NCBI RefSeq assembly: GCF_032854445.1
Contig: NC_088305.1
Span: 15,877,606-15,941,605, forward strand
Reading direction: 5' to 3'
From: Liolophura sinensis
Taxonomy: Eukaryota; Mollusca; Polyplacophora; Chitonida; Chitonidae
DNA: 64,000 nt
The notes beneath the pieces are model-generated. The model saw only the letters and a program-made list of their open reading frames with translations, was not told the DNA's origin and did not search any database. The translations under genes and the position numbers were made by a program. Positions within the stretch are counted from its first letter, which is position 1. Each line of letters opens with the position of its first letter. Shown in pieces: positions 12,998-24,790 of this stretch.

Positions 12998-13950
12998 GGA
13001 TTATTTTTTTGATAGTAGGTGATGATGATTTTATGCGAATCGCGGGTGGTCTGAAGCACATTCACGTTGTATACTGTTTTTGTAATGTGATACCATTATG
13101 TGGCGTTTTGGTCGAGTTTTGTGAGCGTATACAAGTGACTTCTCATGACACAGATAGAACGCCAGTGACCACAAACATAGAATCGACGACAACTGCGATG
13201 AGAAGTATCTGAGTACGAAATAACCGAAATTGACATCCAAGGAGGTCCTCAAAAAATGTATATAGATACATGTGGACCAGATTCTTTTTCTTCGTTAAGA
13301 ATGATGCTTGTATATTCTTTCACACAAAACTCTTGGATAAGTACATACGTAATTGCGGAATCCATGACTTGGTAACACTGTGGGCGTAATAAAGATTAAA
13401 TGGAATGCACGCGAATATTTGCCTGTGTTTACAAGGGCACAAAGTGACGAGATGTTTCCACATGTTCAAATTTTATGGCAAATCACGTCAACGTACAAAC
13501 AAGTCGACAAATGTGGCAAAATATATTTGTGTCCTTGACTTTAATTTACAAATGACATAAACCGACACTGACGTAGCAGAAGATAATTTAGAAGTTTACC
13601 ATAGCCAGCTGTGCAAATTAAATGCAAATTCAGTGCCGAATTACTAAGAATATTTCTACATTCTATTCTCCTTTCGACCTTCTCGTCCATTCACATTTCT
13701 TGCATTGCATTAAACGAATAATACTGACGAGTTTTGATTTAATATTTACATGTAGCAACATCCATGTACGCAGGTGACCGGATATATGTGGATGAGAAAG
13801 GGTTAACTTTCATCTTGCCCCATCTTGTCTTGTCAAACAAAGATCAAGTTTTGAATTCTTTTCGTGAATAAATTTTGGTCAATACTGGTGTACAATATAT
13901 GGGATTTCTCCATTTTAGATGTATGAATCAGCTGCCATGAGTTGAGCTGG

Positions 13951-14000
13951 TATTTATTTATTTCTATATTTATTTATTTACTTATTTATTTATTGATTGA
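13951..14000. repeat. TATT-rich microsatellite
   Basis: Imperfect TTTA/TATT units followed by GATTGATTTG. It resembles the tail of a minus-strand SINE A, but the body is missing. Confidence 0.6.
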
Positions 14001-14708
14001 TTTGTTATTTGGAGTTGGTATTTAGGGATGGATAACAATTGACATGCAGATATGTGGGAAAATATGAAAACTGATCTTGGTATATTTTGTCCTGAAAAAA
14101 AACCCCACTTTTTGGGGTTTTCTTAACTTTCACTCCCGTTAATAATCACTGATTGTAACAATATTCAGGTCGATTTCATGGCGGATATGTAGGACCGTGG
14201 ATAACATGTATTTACCATGCCTAGGTCTTGAAAACTCTACACTTCACAGTTTGCATTGTTGTCCTGAATACCAACAATAACCTCGGTCGTGAATGACACC
14301 ATTCATGTCAATTTCAATGGCGGATCGGATGGTGGACAACAGCTGCCGAGGTGTATACTACATTCTTACATGACACTTGAGCGGTGTTCATTACTGTCAA
14401 TGTCGCTATATCAGATATTATATACAAGCGGAACTTCATAATATTACAAGCTCTCCAATTTGATATCATACTGAAGTGAAATTCAAAACAGTGTAATATT
14501 GTATTACGGAAGTCAACAATAGTCATATTACTTTTCATGAAACTTAGATTGCAAAGGGCATTTGCCAAATGAACCGAAACAGGTGTAGACCAATTCCTTC
14601 ACGGTGTGTTGGACAGCACAATGTAGTTCCAGTTGACGATAATGAAAATTTAATTAATTTATTACGCTGTCGTTTTAAGCCAAGTTATACAATTGGAAAG
14701 TAAGAAAG

Positions 14709-14736
14709 TCATTCACTCACTCACTCACTCACTCAG
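14709..14736. repeat. CACT microsatellite
   Basis: About six CACT units. The same motif ends SINE B, but no SINE B body adjoins it, so the origin is unclear. Confidence 0.8.
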
Positions 14737-17700
14737 AGGCGACATCGATTCACAAGTGGACGTTCATCAGACTTTACCTGTTTCTTCTTCGCGGAAGCAC
14801 ATTTACACGACATATTCCTTCACGGACACATGAGAATTGATAACGTAAATGACCGCAGAATAAAGCAATAAAAAGATGTGCGCAATATACAAGTTATACA
14901 ACAAATGTATAAGGGCTTAAAGAAAGAAAAGTGTGCTGTATCAAATTTGAATTAAAAAGAAAAGATGGATGGTTTTTGTCCAATTTTCTTTTAACATGTA
15001 AACCTAAAGACAAAATTCTTCCTTTGTTTTCTACTCAAAACGTTTCTGTAAACTTGACATTGACTTGAGTATATAAGATTTTCTTTAATTTCCCGTTTGA
15101 CAAAGTGATATTAACTTATTGGTCTTGTATATACTAAATTAAGAGTGATCACAAAGAGTATTCTAAATTAGGAGAAGCACCGTATTTTGTCAATTAAATC
15201 CACATTCTTTTCCATTTCCGGGTAGAGTCATGAATGTTGTTAAAGACACAAGAAATTAGTTTCCTTTTTCTGCAATGTATTTTCCACATGTAATTCTTTA
15301 CACTGCTGCAGCTAGCGCCAACTGTATACACGAAAACGTCTAGAAATTGACACAGTCTATCTAGTATGTATGAGCCTATAATATAAAAGTAGTATTATCA
15401 TAAAAGGGATATATACATATAATTGAAAGAGACAAGACCGATTTCACTGTTGTATACAGTATGGTCGTCAATTGCCTTAGTGTTTCAGTTGAGAGAGGTC
15501 TTTGTAACAGAATATAGCAGGCATGTCTTCAACCCGAGGGATAACTCGCAGTGGTGTTAATTTCAACCAATATCACTGGGGTAAAGTCTCCGTTTATCAG
15601 CACCCAGAGGAGACCCGATACCCTTAACAGCCTCCCCCAAGGTCCTTTATACCGACGGATTTACTATCTCTAATGTCTCCCCAAACCACCATTAAGCACA
15701 GCCTTCAATAATTTGCACAGAGAATGTTGTTGTTGGTTTTTTCTTTCACTTTTTTTTCACTCCAAACGTCATAGTTCTCAACTGTACACACACATTTTCG
15801 GTAGATTAATGGCGGTAAGCAGAATACTAGACCTATAATCCTGGGCAAAGTGTTAAAAGGTGAAATGAAAAGAAAATACAACTATCTAGTGGTTTTGAGA
15901 ACAGCATGCCTGTAATCCTCACATTGACTTCCGAACTGCCGAGATTCACTAAGTGAAATGTAACCTCTGCCTTTCTGAGACGATTAAAGACGGACGTAAA
16001 AATTTGTTTTCAGCCCAAAATACATTCAATTCGTTATAATCTGTGTATGAAACGTATTTGAATTGTGTTTAGTTACCTTTAAGAGTGGTGTTTTATAAAA
16101 CGAAGTGTGCATTAAATGTGTATTGACACAACGAAATGAACCCTATTTTGCGCAGAGAAACTTTTTAGAAGTTAACATGCACCGATCCCAAAACTTATAA
16201 CAGGTTCATCGACAATTGCTAATGAGGTCAACGGGGAAATCCTTTCAAGTGTGTAAAACTCTTTAGAGGAACTTTGGATGGTGGTAGTGTAATGCCTGTA
16301 AATGAGCCCCTGGGAAAACGAGCAGTCATTATTTACATCTTCTACGTCCCCGTTAAGACGACTTCACTCCCACTTTCTTCCTCTGCCCCGATTCATTAGG
16401 AGCTGCTCCCTGCTGAGTAATTTATCTAATTACGTGACACTTAATCGTCAAGTAATCTAACGATAAGAGACAACTGGGAAAGGGAGATGAAATCAAGGAT
16501 AGCGTAACTGGGTAAATTACAACGCACAAGCTGTGCGCGCACGTGTACAGGAAATGTACAACGGAAAACTAAACGCCAATCAAAGTCCGTTGACACTTCA
16601 CGTGAGGCAATATGGCGGAAAGACCCGATGTGAATAATCCGCGGGAACTAACGATAAGATTAATTAGAGGATGAAACTTTACGACTGGCTCTAGGAATAA
16701 CACAACTTCTTTTCAAGAAACTGTGGATAAAAGAAGAGCGTGTTAAGGATAAAAAAACTTCTCATGAAAAGATAAATATATATATGTTACTTGTTTTAAA
16801 ATAACGGAGTAAAAATTGTGCGAAAAACGATAATACGGAGAAGTTGGTCAAATTCGTATTACAGAATGATTCAATATAGGCCTACATGTTATGTCTTTTA
16901 GCGTACTGAAAGAGAGAAGCATTACGGCAGATCTTCCTCAGAATGTGACCTGGTTCCAGCATTTTAATTCTATCCTCACAAAGTTAAGAGAGTATTTTAT
17001 TTTTCTCGTGTGTTTTTGAGAAATCATACATACTCTAGAGTAAGAAACAAAGGATTTGAAAGGGAATGTTTGAAATGTGGCTAAATGTAGGATTAAATCA
17101 TAGAAATCAATGTGGAGTTGTTCGTGGAATTGATTTGGGTTGTGTAGCACTTAAAGTTAAGGTTTTATTAAAAGGGAACCAACGAAAAAATGCCCGCCTT
17201 GAAAGACAAGAGCGAAATCTGGTACAGAGAGCAGAGAGGTTGTTCGCAAAGGTACAGAAAAACCACAACCTCTTTCAAGCTGGTCTGGAGAAATGTTAGG
17301 AATCCCTCAAAATTGTAACAAGTTCGGATGGTGTTAAATTAGTTAGCAGACCTCACACAAAAACGCTGGCGTAGCGAGCGACAATGCGTCGAAGAAACAC
17401 TCACAGGACAGGGCTAATTTCTGCCTCCTCGAAGCTGCTTAAACCATCAGCCATTGTGGCAGCTTCTCGAAAGGCGTGCTGGTGGCTCATGCTTGTCAAC
17501 AGACGGCCGTATCAACGACGGTCAATTGTACATACCCCCAGACGGTTTCGCCATCATTCAACTGAATTGCAACCCTGGGACCATATGTTCAGACAATTGA
17601 GCTGGAATAATTTATGCTGTGTTGAAGACTTTAACAGAAATAGCTGTGTCGTTTTCATGGGTGTCAACGAGAAATCCCGAGTGAATTGAGCGCGTGCTGC

Positions 17701-18767
17701 ATGAGAGCTGTCAAGCGTATAGGAATTAAGTTAATAATTTGTGCTAAAATTTTAAATCAAACCTGAAGAAAAATTTCCCTCGTATAGAAACACTTATTTT
17801 CTATTTTTCAGACACTTTTTCTTGTACATCACATGAAAGTAATGTTTTTTTACGGGCATATTTTATGTCAGGTCGTCTTTACTTGATACTTCATCTATAA
17901 ACTTTAACGATCGTTGGAAATTATACCATCTGATTTTATTGCAAACTGACTGTATTTAAATGTTTTAACATGTTGAAAAAAAATCCCGAGTGCCAGTTTT
18001 ATCCATTTTCTTAAAATTAAGTTTACCAACCGTAAAGGGTGAGGAAACTTGCTATTTAAACATAAAGAACTCCATTGTGATTTTTTTTTTAATATTCTGC
18101 GAAATAATAAGACTGCAGATACATCTAGTAACACACAATTTTTAAAAGCATAAAAAGCTGATCACCTTTAATAGTTGAAAGAAAATGTTTTCCGTGTTAA
18201 GATGATGTGTGATTTGTAGTTTATTAATCTTGTTCATTAGATTGCTCCGCTCATACATCAGACCATCGCCCTATATATACACAGGTGGAAAATTACTTGC
18301 TGGACTGGTTTGCTCTGGCGTATATTCAAAAACATTTCATTTATATACTGTTCCATACAGCAGACGATATTGCAGTTGGAGTTGACATTTCTCGAAATAC
18401 TGTTGTATATGTATGTGATTCATAGATGTGAACGGGTAAGGAATACAATCAGGCTGTTCAGAACCTGTCACGATTAGTGCCAAATTATAGCAATACCATG
18501 CTGGAATTTTGCGTGACATGCACGTGCATCTGGTTGTAGTGCATTTCGAAATTTACATTGTTGTCAATCAGTTACATATATTTGCCCGGTCCAATCAAGA
18601 CTCAAACTTACATGAAAACAGAAATCTGGTTTGACGCCGTTGGTTTTTAAGACTATTAAATGAGATTATTATGTTTTCAACAGTTTTCAAAATCCTGTAT
18701 TAAGTGAGCGGATATATACAAAAAGACAAATTTGCAAGGTAAGGGACCGGGATCACAAATCTGTCCT

Positions 18768-18985
18768 AGACTAAGTCTAGTCCATAAGACTAAGACTGAC
18801 ACAAGTCTATCAGAATAAGACTGGCGTAAGTCTATAAGACTAAAACTGACATAAGACATTAAGACTAAGACTAAAACTGACATAAGTCCATTAGACTAAG
18901 ACTGACGTAAGTCTATAAGTCCATAAGACTAAAACTGACGGAAGATATTAAGACTAAGACTGAGACTGACATAAGTCCATAAGAC
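18768..18985. repeat. Degenerate tandem repeat built on TAAGACTAAGACTGACATAA GTC
   Basis: Short units of 9-28 bp (GACTAAGACTGACATAAGTC, CATAAGACTAAAACTGACGG and similar) recur about ten times with variable spacing. Minus-strand open frames here (rich in Ser, Val, Leu) are artefacts of the repeat. Confidence 0.85.
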
Positions 18986-19224
18986 AACTTTATGATTCTC
19001 GGGACTGATTTTCCGATCGCGAGTCGCCTGTAGATAATTATTACATGCATTTGAGATTTCCATCGGCTGAAGCTGATATCGAATCCATGAAGAAAAGATG
19101 CAACATTTACCATCTCGCCATAGGTACATATATACAAAAGTACGCATAGTGAACATTAAGCTGCAAGATAGGGATTATTCTGTAAGGACATTTCAGAAAA
19201 GCACATCCGAGGCTAAAACGTGAT

Positions 19225-19312
19225 AGCTGGCAAATGATCACACATAACCAGTGAAATCCGGCTTCTTGTGAATTTGCCTCAGTTCGGATTTCATTCTAAC
19301 TGTTCATGTAAA
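19225..19312. repeat. Interspersed repeat family E, copy 3
   Basis: TAGCTGGCAAATGATCACAC, GTGAAATCCGGCTTCTTGTG, GCCTCAGTTCGGATTTCATT and CTAACTGTTCATGTAAAT match the copy near 8655. Ten kilobases separates them, so this is an interspersed element rather than a tandem array. Confidence 0.65.
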
Positions 19313-20410
19313 TGCGTAAATCATGGCAACATAGACGCACCCTGGCACCTTGGTTTAAGAAGAATTAGGTGAAAAATTCGGTGATGCCAACGGCGATTTA
19401 TTAAACGTCAGTAATCGGAAATTGTTTAAAATGCTGTGTTATGATCATGAATAATGAAGGGCATCAATAACGTGACATTTGATTATCGGTCATTTTTTCT
19501 TGAAATTACATTTCATTACATTGATATCAGATTGTCTTTCACAAGCTTGTCATAAACGTTGATAAACTGTTGAAAAAAAAGAGAGATATTATTGATTATT
19601 CCCCCTTCCCGTCAACGAGGCTACGAGTTCAAATCGGCTTATTCTACACACTAATTTCCATAAATCTGACACTTGTAATTTGAAAAAGTTGCTGTTAAAA
19701 CAACGCATAACATCAAAACCAAAAATCAAAAAAACCAAAAGAAAAAAAAAACCACATAGAACATTAAATTTTGATTGACCCTCTTGTTTGCTTTATGTAA
19801 ATATGTAAACTTACGATAAATAAAAATGTGACAGTGTGTTCAAATTCAGGACATCCTTCTGTTTATAAGAAATATTATCGAATTACACAATTTAATCACT
19901 TTAGTTGAAAAGCCTTAATTTTTTGTTGACGACAACAACAACAAAAAATATCCACATATTTGTAGATATTATTTTATTTTGCAATTCGACATAAAGTAAA
20001 TCTGGGGGTTTTGGGGGGAAACTTCTAAAAGTTATTATAGCATTCAATTAAATTTTTCGTCCATTTGGCACCATTTTGTGGATTATGGTACTTAATTGAC
20101 GGTTTTGATTTCACTTGATACCCATAAGATAACAGACCTCAGATTAACCCTTCCTTTGAAGTGCTTATCTCTGGCATTTCGATACCCGTTTAACTAAGTG
20201 TTTCAGCGCTGAAACTCTGAGACAAGAAGTGACAATTTAATTGATTCTGACAAACGCTTTCGTCACACAAGCATGATGGAATTCTTTCCTCTCCGGTATG
20301 GGCTTGTGTGAAAGGGAACATATAGATACGTTCGTGTCCTGAAAAAATATAGGATTTAAGGCATCGCACCCAAGGGGAATTCCCTGCAGGGTCGTGCCGA
20401 ATTCAACATA
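19313..20410. other. No gene recognised
   Basis: AT-rich, with A-rich runs near 19720-19750 and a CAA run near 19940. No frame of note and no partner repeat seen. Confidence 0.6.
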
Positions 20411-20555
20411 CCAGGGCCCAGTTTCACAAAGGTTCACAAGACATTTTTTATCGTACATTTGTCATACGATATTTTACACATCATTATTGCCGTACAATTG
20501 TCCTAAATCTGCCATTATCATAGATGTACGACATCTTTGTGAAACCGGGCCCTGG
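20411..20555. mobile_element. Short TIR element (MITE), 145 bp
   Basis: Starts CCAGGGCCCAGTTTCACAAA G and ends CTTTGTGAAACCGGGCCCTG G, a 21-bp terminal inverted repeat with one mismatch. The interior is AT-rich with no open frame. The GGGCCC-GTTTCACAAAG terminus is common among animal MITEs, from memory. Confidence 0.85.
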
Positions 20556-21639
20556 TGATGTGATGATAACAGAAGAGGCTCACGTGTTAACGCGCATGTG
20601 TAACAGATAAAAATGAGAACTTTACCACTGCATTTAAAAAAGTTTATTTTGCACAATTGTTGTTTTTTTTTGGAACCGTTTCATATTCCGTGACATCAAG
20701 TTACGCGATAAAAGGCATTAATTCCTGAAATATTTAACAAATTTTAAAGGCTGTATAAATTTCATCTCCGAGGAATACTATTTTGAAACACAGTCAGTAT
20801 ACTGATACATTAATTTACATTTTGTGAGATAGTAAGTATACAAATGCTGCATACGGGGTTTGTCCTTAAAATCAAATATACACAAAACAGAACTGTATGC
20901 ACATATTCGTTTCTAATATGTACACTTTTTGAGGTTTGGTACCATAAAATAAAGGTTGGACAGTCAAAGGCCTAAATATAGGTTGTATAATGACAGTTGT
21001 TAATTACTCAGAATATTTTAGACACAGTGTCACATTCAGAAAACTCTGGCGCTGCACTTTCGGTTTTCTTTCACGAATAAACCAGATTATTGCCATACTG
21101 GGCTCAGTGACAGAATGTTTGTTAATATGGCGATATAACCCACAATCAAATAAATCATTAATTCTGAAAAGGGCGACGTATGTTATTTGTTTTTGGCGAA
21201 TTATATAATACAAAGGACCTTATATGTATATCATATTGAAACCATATATATGCTAATAAATGACTGGCCCTATACTCTTAACTGGCTGAGCGTTTGTTGG
21301 TTTAGATCTTGACATCGTTGCACGCTACAGTTCTAATTAACACGATTCGTACGTAGAGAAATATTTCTACTGACGCCTGAATGTAACAACAATTACAACT
21401 AATATTTATATGTAACCCCAAGTTTGCTGTGTAACTCGCTTTCATCAGTTCAAATGATAGTTCTGAAAATTATATTCATGAACGAGTTTTGCTCTCTGCC
21501 AATCTTATGTGTTAACCAATATATTGACCACAGCTTGCCATTGGCATGTCAGGATTTGTCTATATTGCCACATTTTGACCAAAAAGTTCTTGTTAACATT
21601 TGGCAATATATTTGCGGACAATTTGATCACAGACATGTA
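20556..21639. other. No gene recognised (3' side of the bHLH gene)
   Basis: This interval should be intron or beyond for the minus-strand bHLH gene. I looked for a short exon encoding a basic tail like that of Scleraxis and found none. It may lie further left or be too diverged to see. Confidence 0.5.
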
Positions 21640-22262
21640 ATATTTCACATATGTGCTGTAGACATTTGACGACCAATTTACTGTGGGTACATCTGACTAC
21701 ATATAGGCTTCTGACATTCATGAAGTTTGACTCATGATAGAAATCAGTCGTTGACATTTGATTTTAACGTGGATACATAATTCTTTATTATGTAATTATT
21801 AATACATAATTAACCTACATAATTCTGACCACAGAAATTGATTCTTGACATATTTTAATGTGTTGTCTGTTGACAAACTTGACATACAGTTTGACTTCAG
21901 AAATTGATCATGCCATCTGATTATATATTGACTGTTGACATTCTGATAGACGCATTTTAACTGTAGAAATAGTTCGTTGAAATTTGACTACATGTTAGTT
22001 GCTGACATATAAATGTGTTTTGATAATAGAAGTTGGTCCCTGACATCTGACTACATACTGATTGCTGGCATAAAAATACATAATATTTACTACAGAAATT
22101 GTTCGTTAACATTTGACTATAGGCCTATACTGGTTGCTGACATACATGCATGGTTTCGACTTCAGAATTTGGAAGTTAAGGCTTGTATACATAACTATAG
22201 AAATTGGTCATCGACACTTGACTAAGTATATAATTTTGACTTGAGAAAATTGGTCGTTGGCA
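21640..22262. repeat. Degenerate tandem repeat in the bHLH intron
   Basis: Phrases close to GTTGACATTTGACTACATA, TGACTGCTGACATA and GACTACAGAAATTG recur roughly every 70-95 bp, with many substitutions and indels. The block starts about 40 bp downstream of the splice donor, inside the intron on the minus-strand gene. It looks like an old, diverged minisatellite. No coding potential is seen. Confidence 0.6.
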
Positions 22263-22297
22263 TCTAACTACAAATAGATTCGGACTAAGCCGTCAGG

Positions 22298-22303
22298 ACT
22301 TAC
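22298..22303 (-). other. Splice donor of the bHLH exon (phase 0)
   Basis: On the minus strand the exon ends ...CTGCCG and is followed by GTAAGT, a perfect metazoan donor. The intron falls between codons 207 and 208, just after the CTFCLS motif. From memory, vertebrate Scleraxis and TCF15 also carry their single intron close to this position. Reading through would add 11 unrelated residues and then a stop. Confidence 0.88.
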
Positions 22304-22924
22304 CGGCAGTTTCCGTGAGGCACTAAGACAGAAGGTACACACGGGTTTGGGTAGGGAATCGGGATTAGGGGGCGGCATCCGGGGTAAAAGCCCATGATGT
22401 TTTAAACAGGGTTGATCCATACAGTCCGACCCCACCATTAGCACTGTGTTCAGGTGAGCAATGTAACTGGTAGCTAAGCGCAGGGTTTCTATTTTCGATA
22501 GTTTCCTATCCGCTGGTTCAGTAGGTATCAGCGTCCGGAGCGTAACAAATGCCGTGTTCACGCTGTGAGTACGGTCTCTTTCCCTCGCGTTTGCCGCCGT
22601 CCGCGGCTTCATGGTGCCCCCAGGAGACATTCGACAGTACGAGTTGGCATCGGACGTCGGTGCCGTTTCGGAACTCATCGTAAGAGTCGTCGTGCCGGCT
22701 TGAAGCACCATCGTGTTCGACATGTTATTGCTTCCCTTCTTCGAACCCAGCGATTTTTTCTTCCGTTTGTTGTTGAGAGAGGTTAACTGCTGGTCTCCAC
22801 CGGCGACACTCGGCCCTTGGTCCAGCCCGGGGGAGACGTCAAGCGTATCCAAACTGAAACTCTCTTCGCCTTCGTTGCCGTCGTCGTCGAGTTTGCGTTT
22901 CTTCCTGTCGAATACCTTTCGCAT
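22304..22924 (-). CDS. First coding exon of a Scleraxis/TCF15 (Paraxis) family bHLH transcription factor
   Basis: The exon encodes 207 residues up to the splice donor. From the first in-frame ATG, an acidic and basic N-terminus (RKKRK near residue 7, NKRKKK near 51) leads to a bHLH at about 108-165. The basic region carries [15 protein letters not shown], helix 1 and the loop carry [16 protein letters not shown], and helix 2 carries [21 protein letters not shown] motif follows at 196-201. The bHLH and this C-terminal motif together are diagnostic of the Scleraxis/TCF15 family, whose members bind E-boxes as dimers with E-proteins and act in mesoderm and connective tissue. Scleraxis versus TCF15 cannot be decided; invertebrates may have one co-orthologue. 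A longer reading from GTG at 22933 was rejected because ATG at 22924 has A at -3 and no upstream in-frame ATG precedes the TAG at 22994. The N-terminus before the bHLH is longer than I recall for vertebrate members. Exon 2 was not located. Confidence 0.93.
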
Positions 22925-23910
22925 GCTTTTCACATGAGAACCCCCCGGGCTCTGACTGGGAAGGTACTCACCATGGGTTGTCCTCGCGAGGTGCTAACAG
23001 ATTGCTCAGAAAAATATTGGCCTTTACGCCAAAGAAATAAATATGCAGGACTATATGTTATTCTCCTTTTTTGTCTGTCTATTGTGACCACATTTCCTCT
23101 GCAACTTTTTACGCCGGTAAGCACTTTCCCGCTGTCAGATATAAAAATAACACGCGGGATATAAAACAAAGATATTTGTTTCTTCTCGTCAGACGAGTTA
23201 TGGAACTGGCAAGGTTGGTAGTAAATCTCCTCGAGCTTGGTTAGAGCGAAGAAATCCTAGTTTTTAATCCACAGACGTGCTTTCTGCCAGTTTTGGGCGT
23301 CCATAATGTACGATTCCTACGAGGAAGAATTATCCCCCTTGTCCACGCTAGCTTCAATTTATGACCTAAAACATTGAAGCCTGAATCACAGAAGGTGTTG
23401 ATGCCGGAGTCGAAAGGCCATCCTGAGTCGGAAACAGACAGAGCGACTTGTAACTCGGAAACAAACCAGCTTATCTCTAGCCTCCCAGACCTCATACCAC
23501 GCCTCGCTGAAAAGGGGGCGTGGTACCGAGCCTAATCAATTTCAACTTGTCAGTTTCACAGATCGCGGACCGCGGTGAAGATTCGGCAATCGGAGAAGAG
23601 TGTGAGGCGATTGTGAGAGGGAGAAGTCTCGGCTAGCATTGCTGTGTTTATTCTCAGCTGTGTATAATGATACACACATCAGCCGAGCATCGAGTTATAG
23701 GCCCTATCCGGTAACTCGCAGTTAGATCTACGCGAAAACAAAGATATTTATATATACATATATATGTGCTATACTGACGGCTGTCACGCCGTGACAAATC
23801 AATCTGTGAGGATATATGCGTAAAATAAACAGTAATTCGTCAGTGGTAATGTCACAGATGAGATTCCGTGGAGGCGTCATGCTGTACGTACACTAGAAAA
23901 CATTGTCTAT
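22925..23910. other. Upstream region of the bHLH gene
   Basis: Probably holds the 5' UTR and promoter. A donor-like ATG-GTGAGTACC on the minus strand (GT at 22971-22970) has no usable acceptor before the start codon. GC content rises at 23500-23660. A 79-residue minus frame (22930-23169) is in another frame and unrecognised. Confidence 0.4.
23514..23523. promoter_or_regulatory. GC-box-like site upstream of the bHLH gene
   Basis: GGGGGCGTGG matches an Sp1/KLF-type GC box. It lies about 590 bp upstream of the chosen ATG, in a locally GC-richer stretch (about 23500-23660) that contrasts with the AT-rich surroundings. A promoter role is inferred from position and composition only. The TATAAAA strings near 23140 and 23160 point along the plus strand and are not taken as its TATA box. 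Confidence 0.2.
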
Positions 23911-24126
23911 TAATTTTAACAGAAAGTCTCTTGTCTGAGTGATGCTAGAACGTATTCTGTTATTATGACATAATACTGTGTCATATTCAACGCAATATCC
24001 TGTTGACCTAATACAAACTTTGTGTTAAATAAATAGAATATGTATGTTGTCTTGAACACAAAAATCTGCTGAAATAACATAACACATTCTAGCATCACTC
24101 AGACAACAGACTTTTTGTTAAATTTA
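23911..24126. mobile_element. Palindromic MITE, copy 2, upstream of the bHLH gene
   Basis: Left end AATTTTAACAGAAAGTCTCT TGTCTGAGTGATGCTAG; the right end is its near-perfect complement (CTAGCATCACTCAGACAACA then GACTTTTTGTTAAATTT). This copy has the best-preserved inverted repeats. It lies about 1 kb upstream of the bHLH start codon. Confidence 0.88.
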
Positions 24127-24290
24127 ACAAGTTAAATCTTTTGCAAGAGTACAATTCACTTTTGGCTTTGGGAAGAACAACACATATATGCATATTCTTA
24201 TATTCGTTGTATAACGTCCCATTCTCCAGCTCTCTAACCAGAATTATCATTATTACCTCCCTTTCGTGAAATATTCACAACTAGCATAAA

Positions 24291-24628
24291 CAGCACTCTG
24301 GCCATTAACAAAGAAAGATGTGTGAGGAAGCGGGATGTGGATCAGTGGTGAAATACTCATAACTAAGCTGTACTCCGCAAAACAGCACTCTGGCCATTAA
24401 CAAAGAAAGATGTGTGAGGAAGCGGGATGTGGATCAGTGGTGAAATACTCATAACTAAGCTGTACTCCGCAAAACAGCACTCTGGCCATTAACAAAGAAA
24501 GATGTGTGAGGAAGCGGGATGTGGATCAGTGGTGAAATACTCATAACTAAGCTGTACTCCGCAAAACAGCACTCTGGCCATTAACAAAGAAAGATGTGTG
24601 AGGAAGCAGAATGTGGGTCAGTTGTTAG
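24291..24628. repeat. 92-bp tandem repeat, about 3.6 near-identical copies
   Basis: Units begin CAGCACTCTGGCCATTAACA at 24291, 24383, 24475 and 24567, exactly 92 bp apart. The first three are essentially identical; the fourth changes after AGGAAGCAGAATGTGGGTCA. The homogeneity implies recent expansion or gene conversion. Confidence 0.95.
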
Positions 24629-24790
24629 AAGTAGGACTCCACCAACAGCTGGCACAAAAAGTGTGAGTTCAATCCCGACCGTAGTCAGCCAGTTTCGATT
24701 CCGCTGCTTTAATCGTTCGTTTGGAGACAAGCGGTTAGCTATGCTCTTGTAGCCCGAACCTAGCTCGCTACACGTCACTTGTTGTCCACC
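24628..24790. mobile_element. Possible tRNA-derived SINE of a third family
   Basis: GTGTGAGTTCAATCCCGACC GTAG resembles a Pol III B box and its flank. A similar passage, GTGCGGGTTCAATACCGGCC GTGGTCATG, occurs at 48408-48432. An A box is not convincing in either place, so this is a suggestion only. Confidence 0.3.

Larger units (their letters stand above)
12998..18767. other. No gene recognised; possible conserved noncoding stretch
   Basis: A long unexplained interval apart from two microsatellites. Around 16370-16680 it carries clustered homeodomain-like (TAATTA, GATTAATTAG) and GATA-like (CGATAAGA, CGATAAGATTA) words, plus CACGTG-type words near 16539 and 16600. The 101-residue plus-strand frame at 17384-17689 is unrecognised. 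Confidence 0.4.

Noticed and set aside
22925-22933. GTG at 22933 as the start of the bHLH protein
   Set aside because: Nuclear genes rarely start at GTG, and an ATG with a suitable context lies three codons downstream.
22305-22937. Plus-strand frames over the bHLH exon (73, 74 and 115 residues)
   Set aside because: They are antisense shadows of the bHLH coding sequence.
22966-22972. Splice donor ATG-GTGAGT just upstream of the bHLH start
   Set aside because: The nearest acceptor-like site is under 20 bp away, too short for an intron. It could only serve a transcript skipping this exon, for which there is no evidence.
23140-23166. TATA boxes for the bHLH gene
   Set aside because: The two TATAAAA words face the opposite direction.
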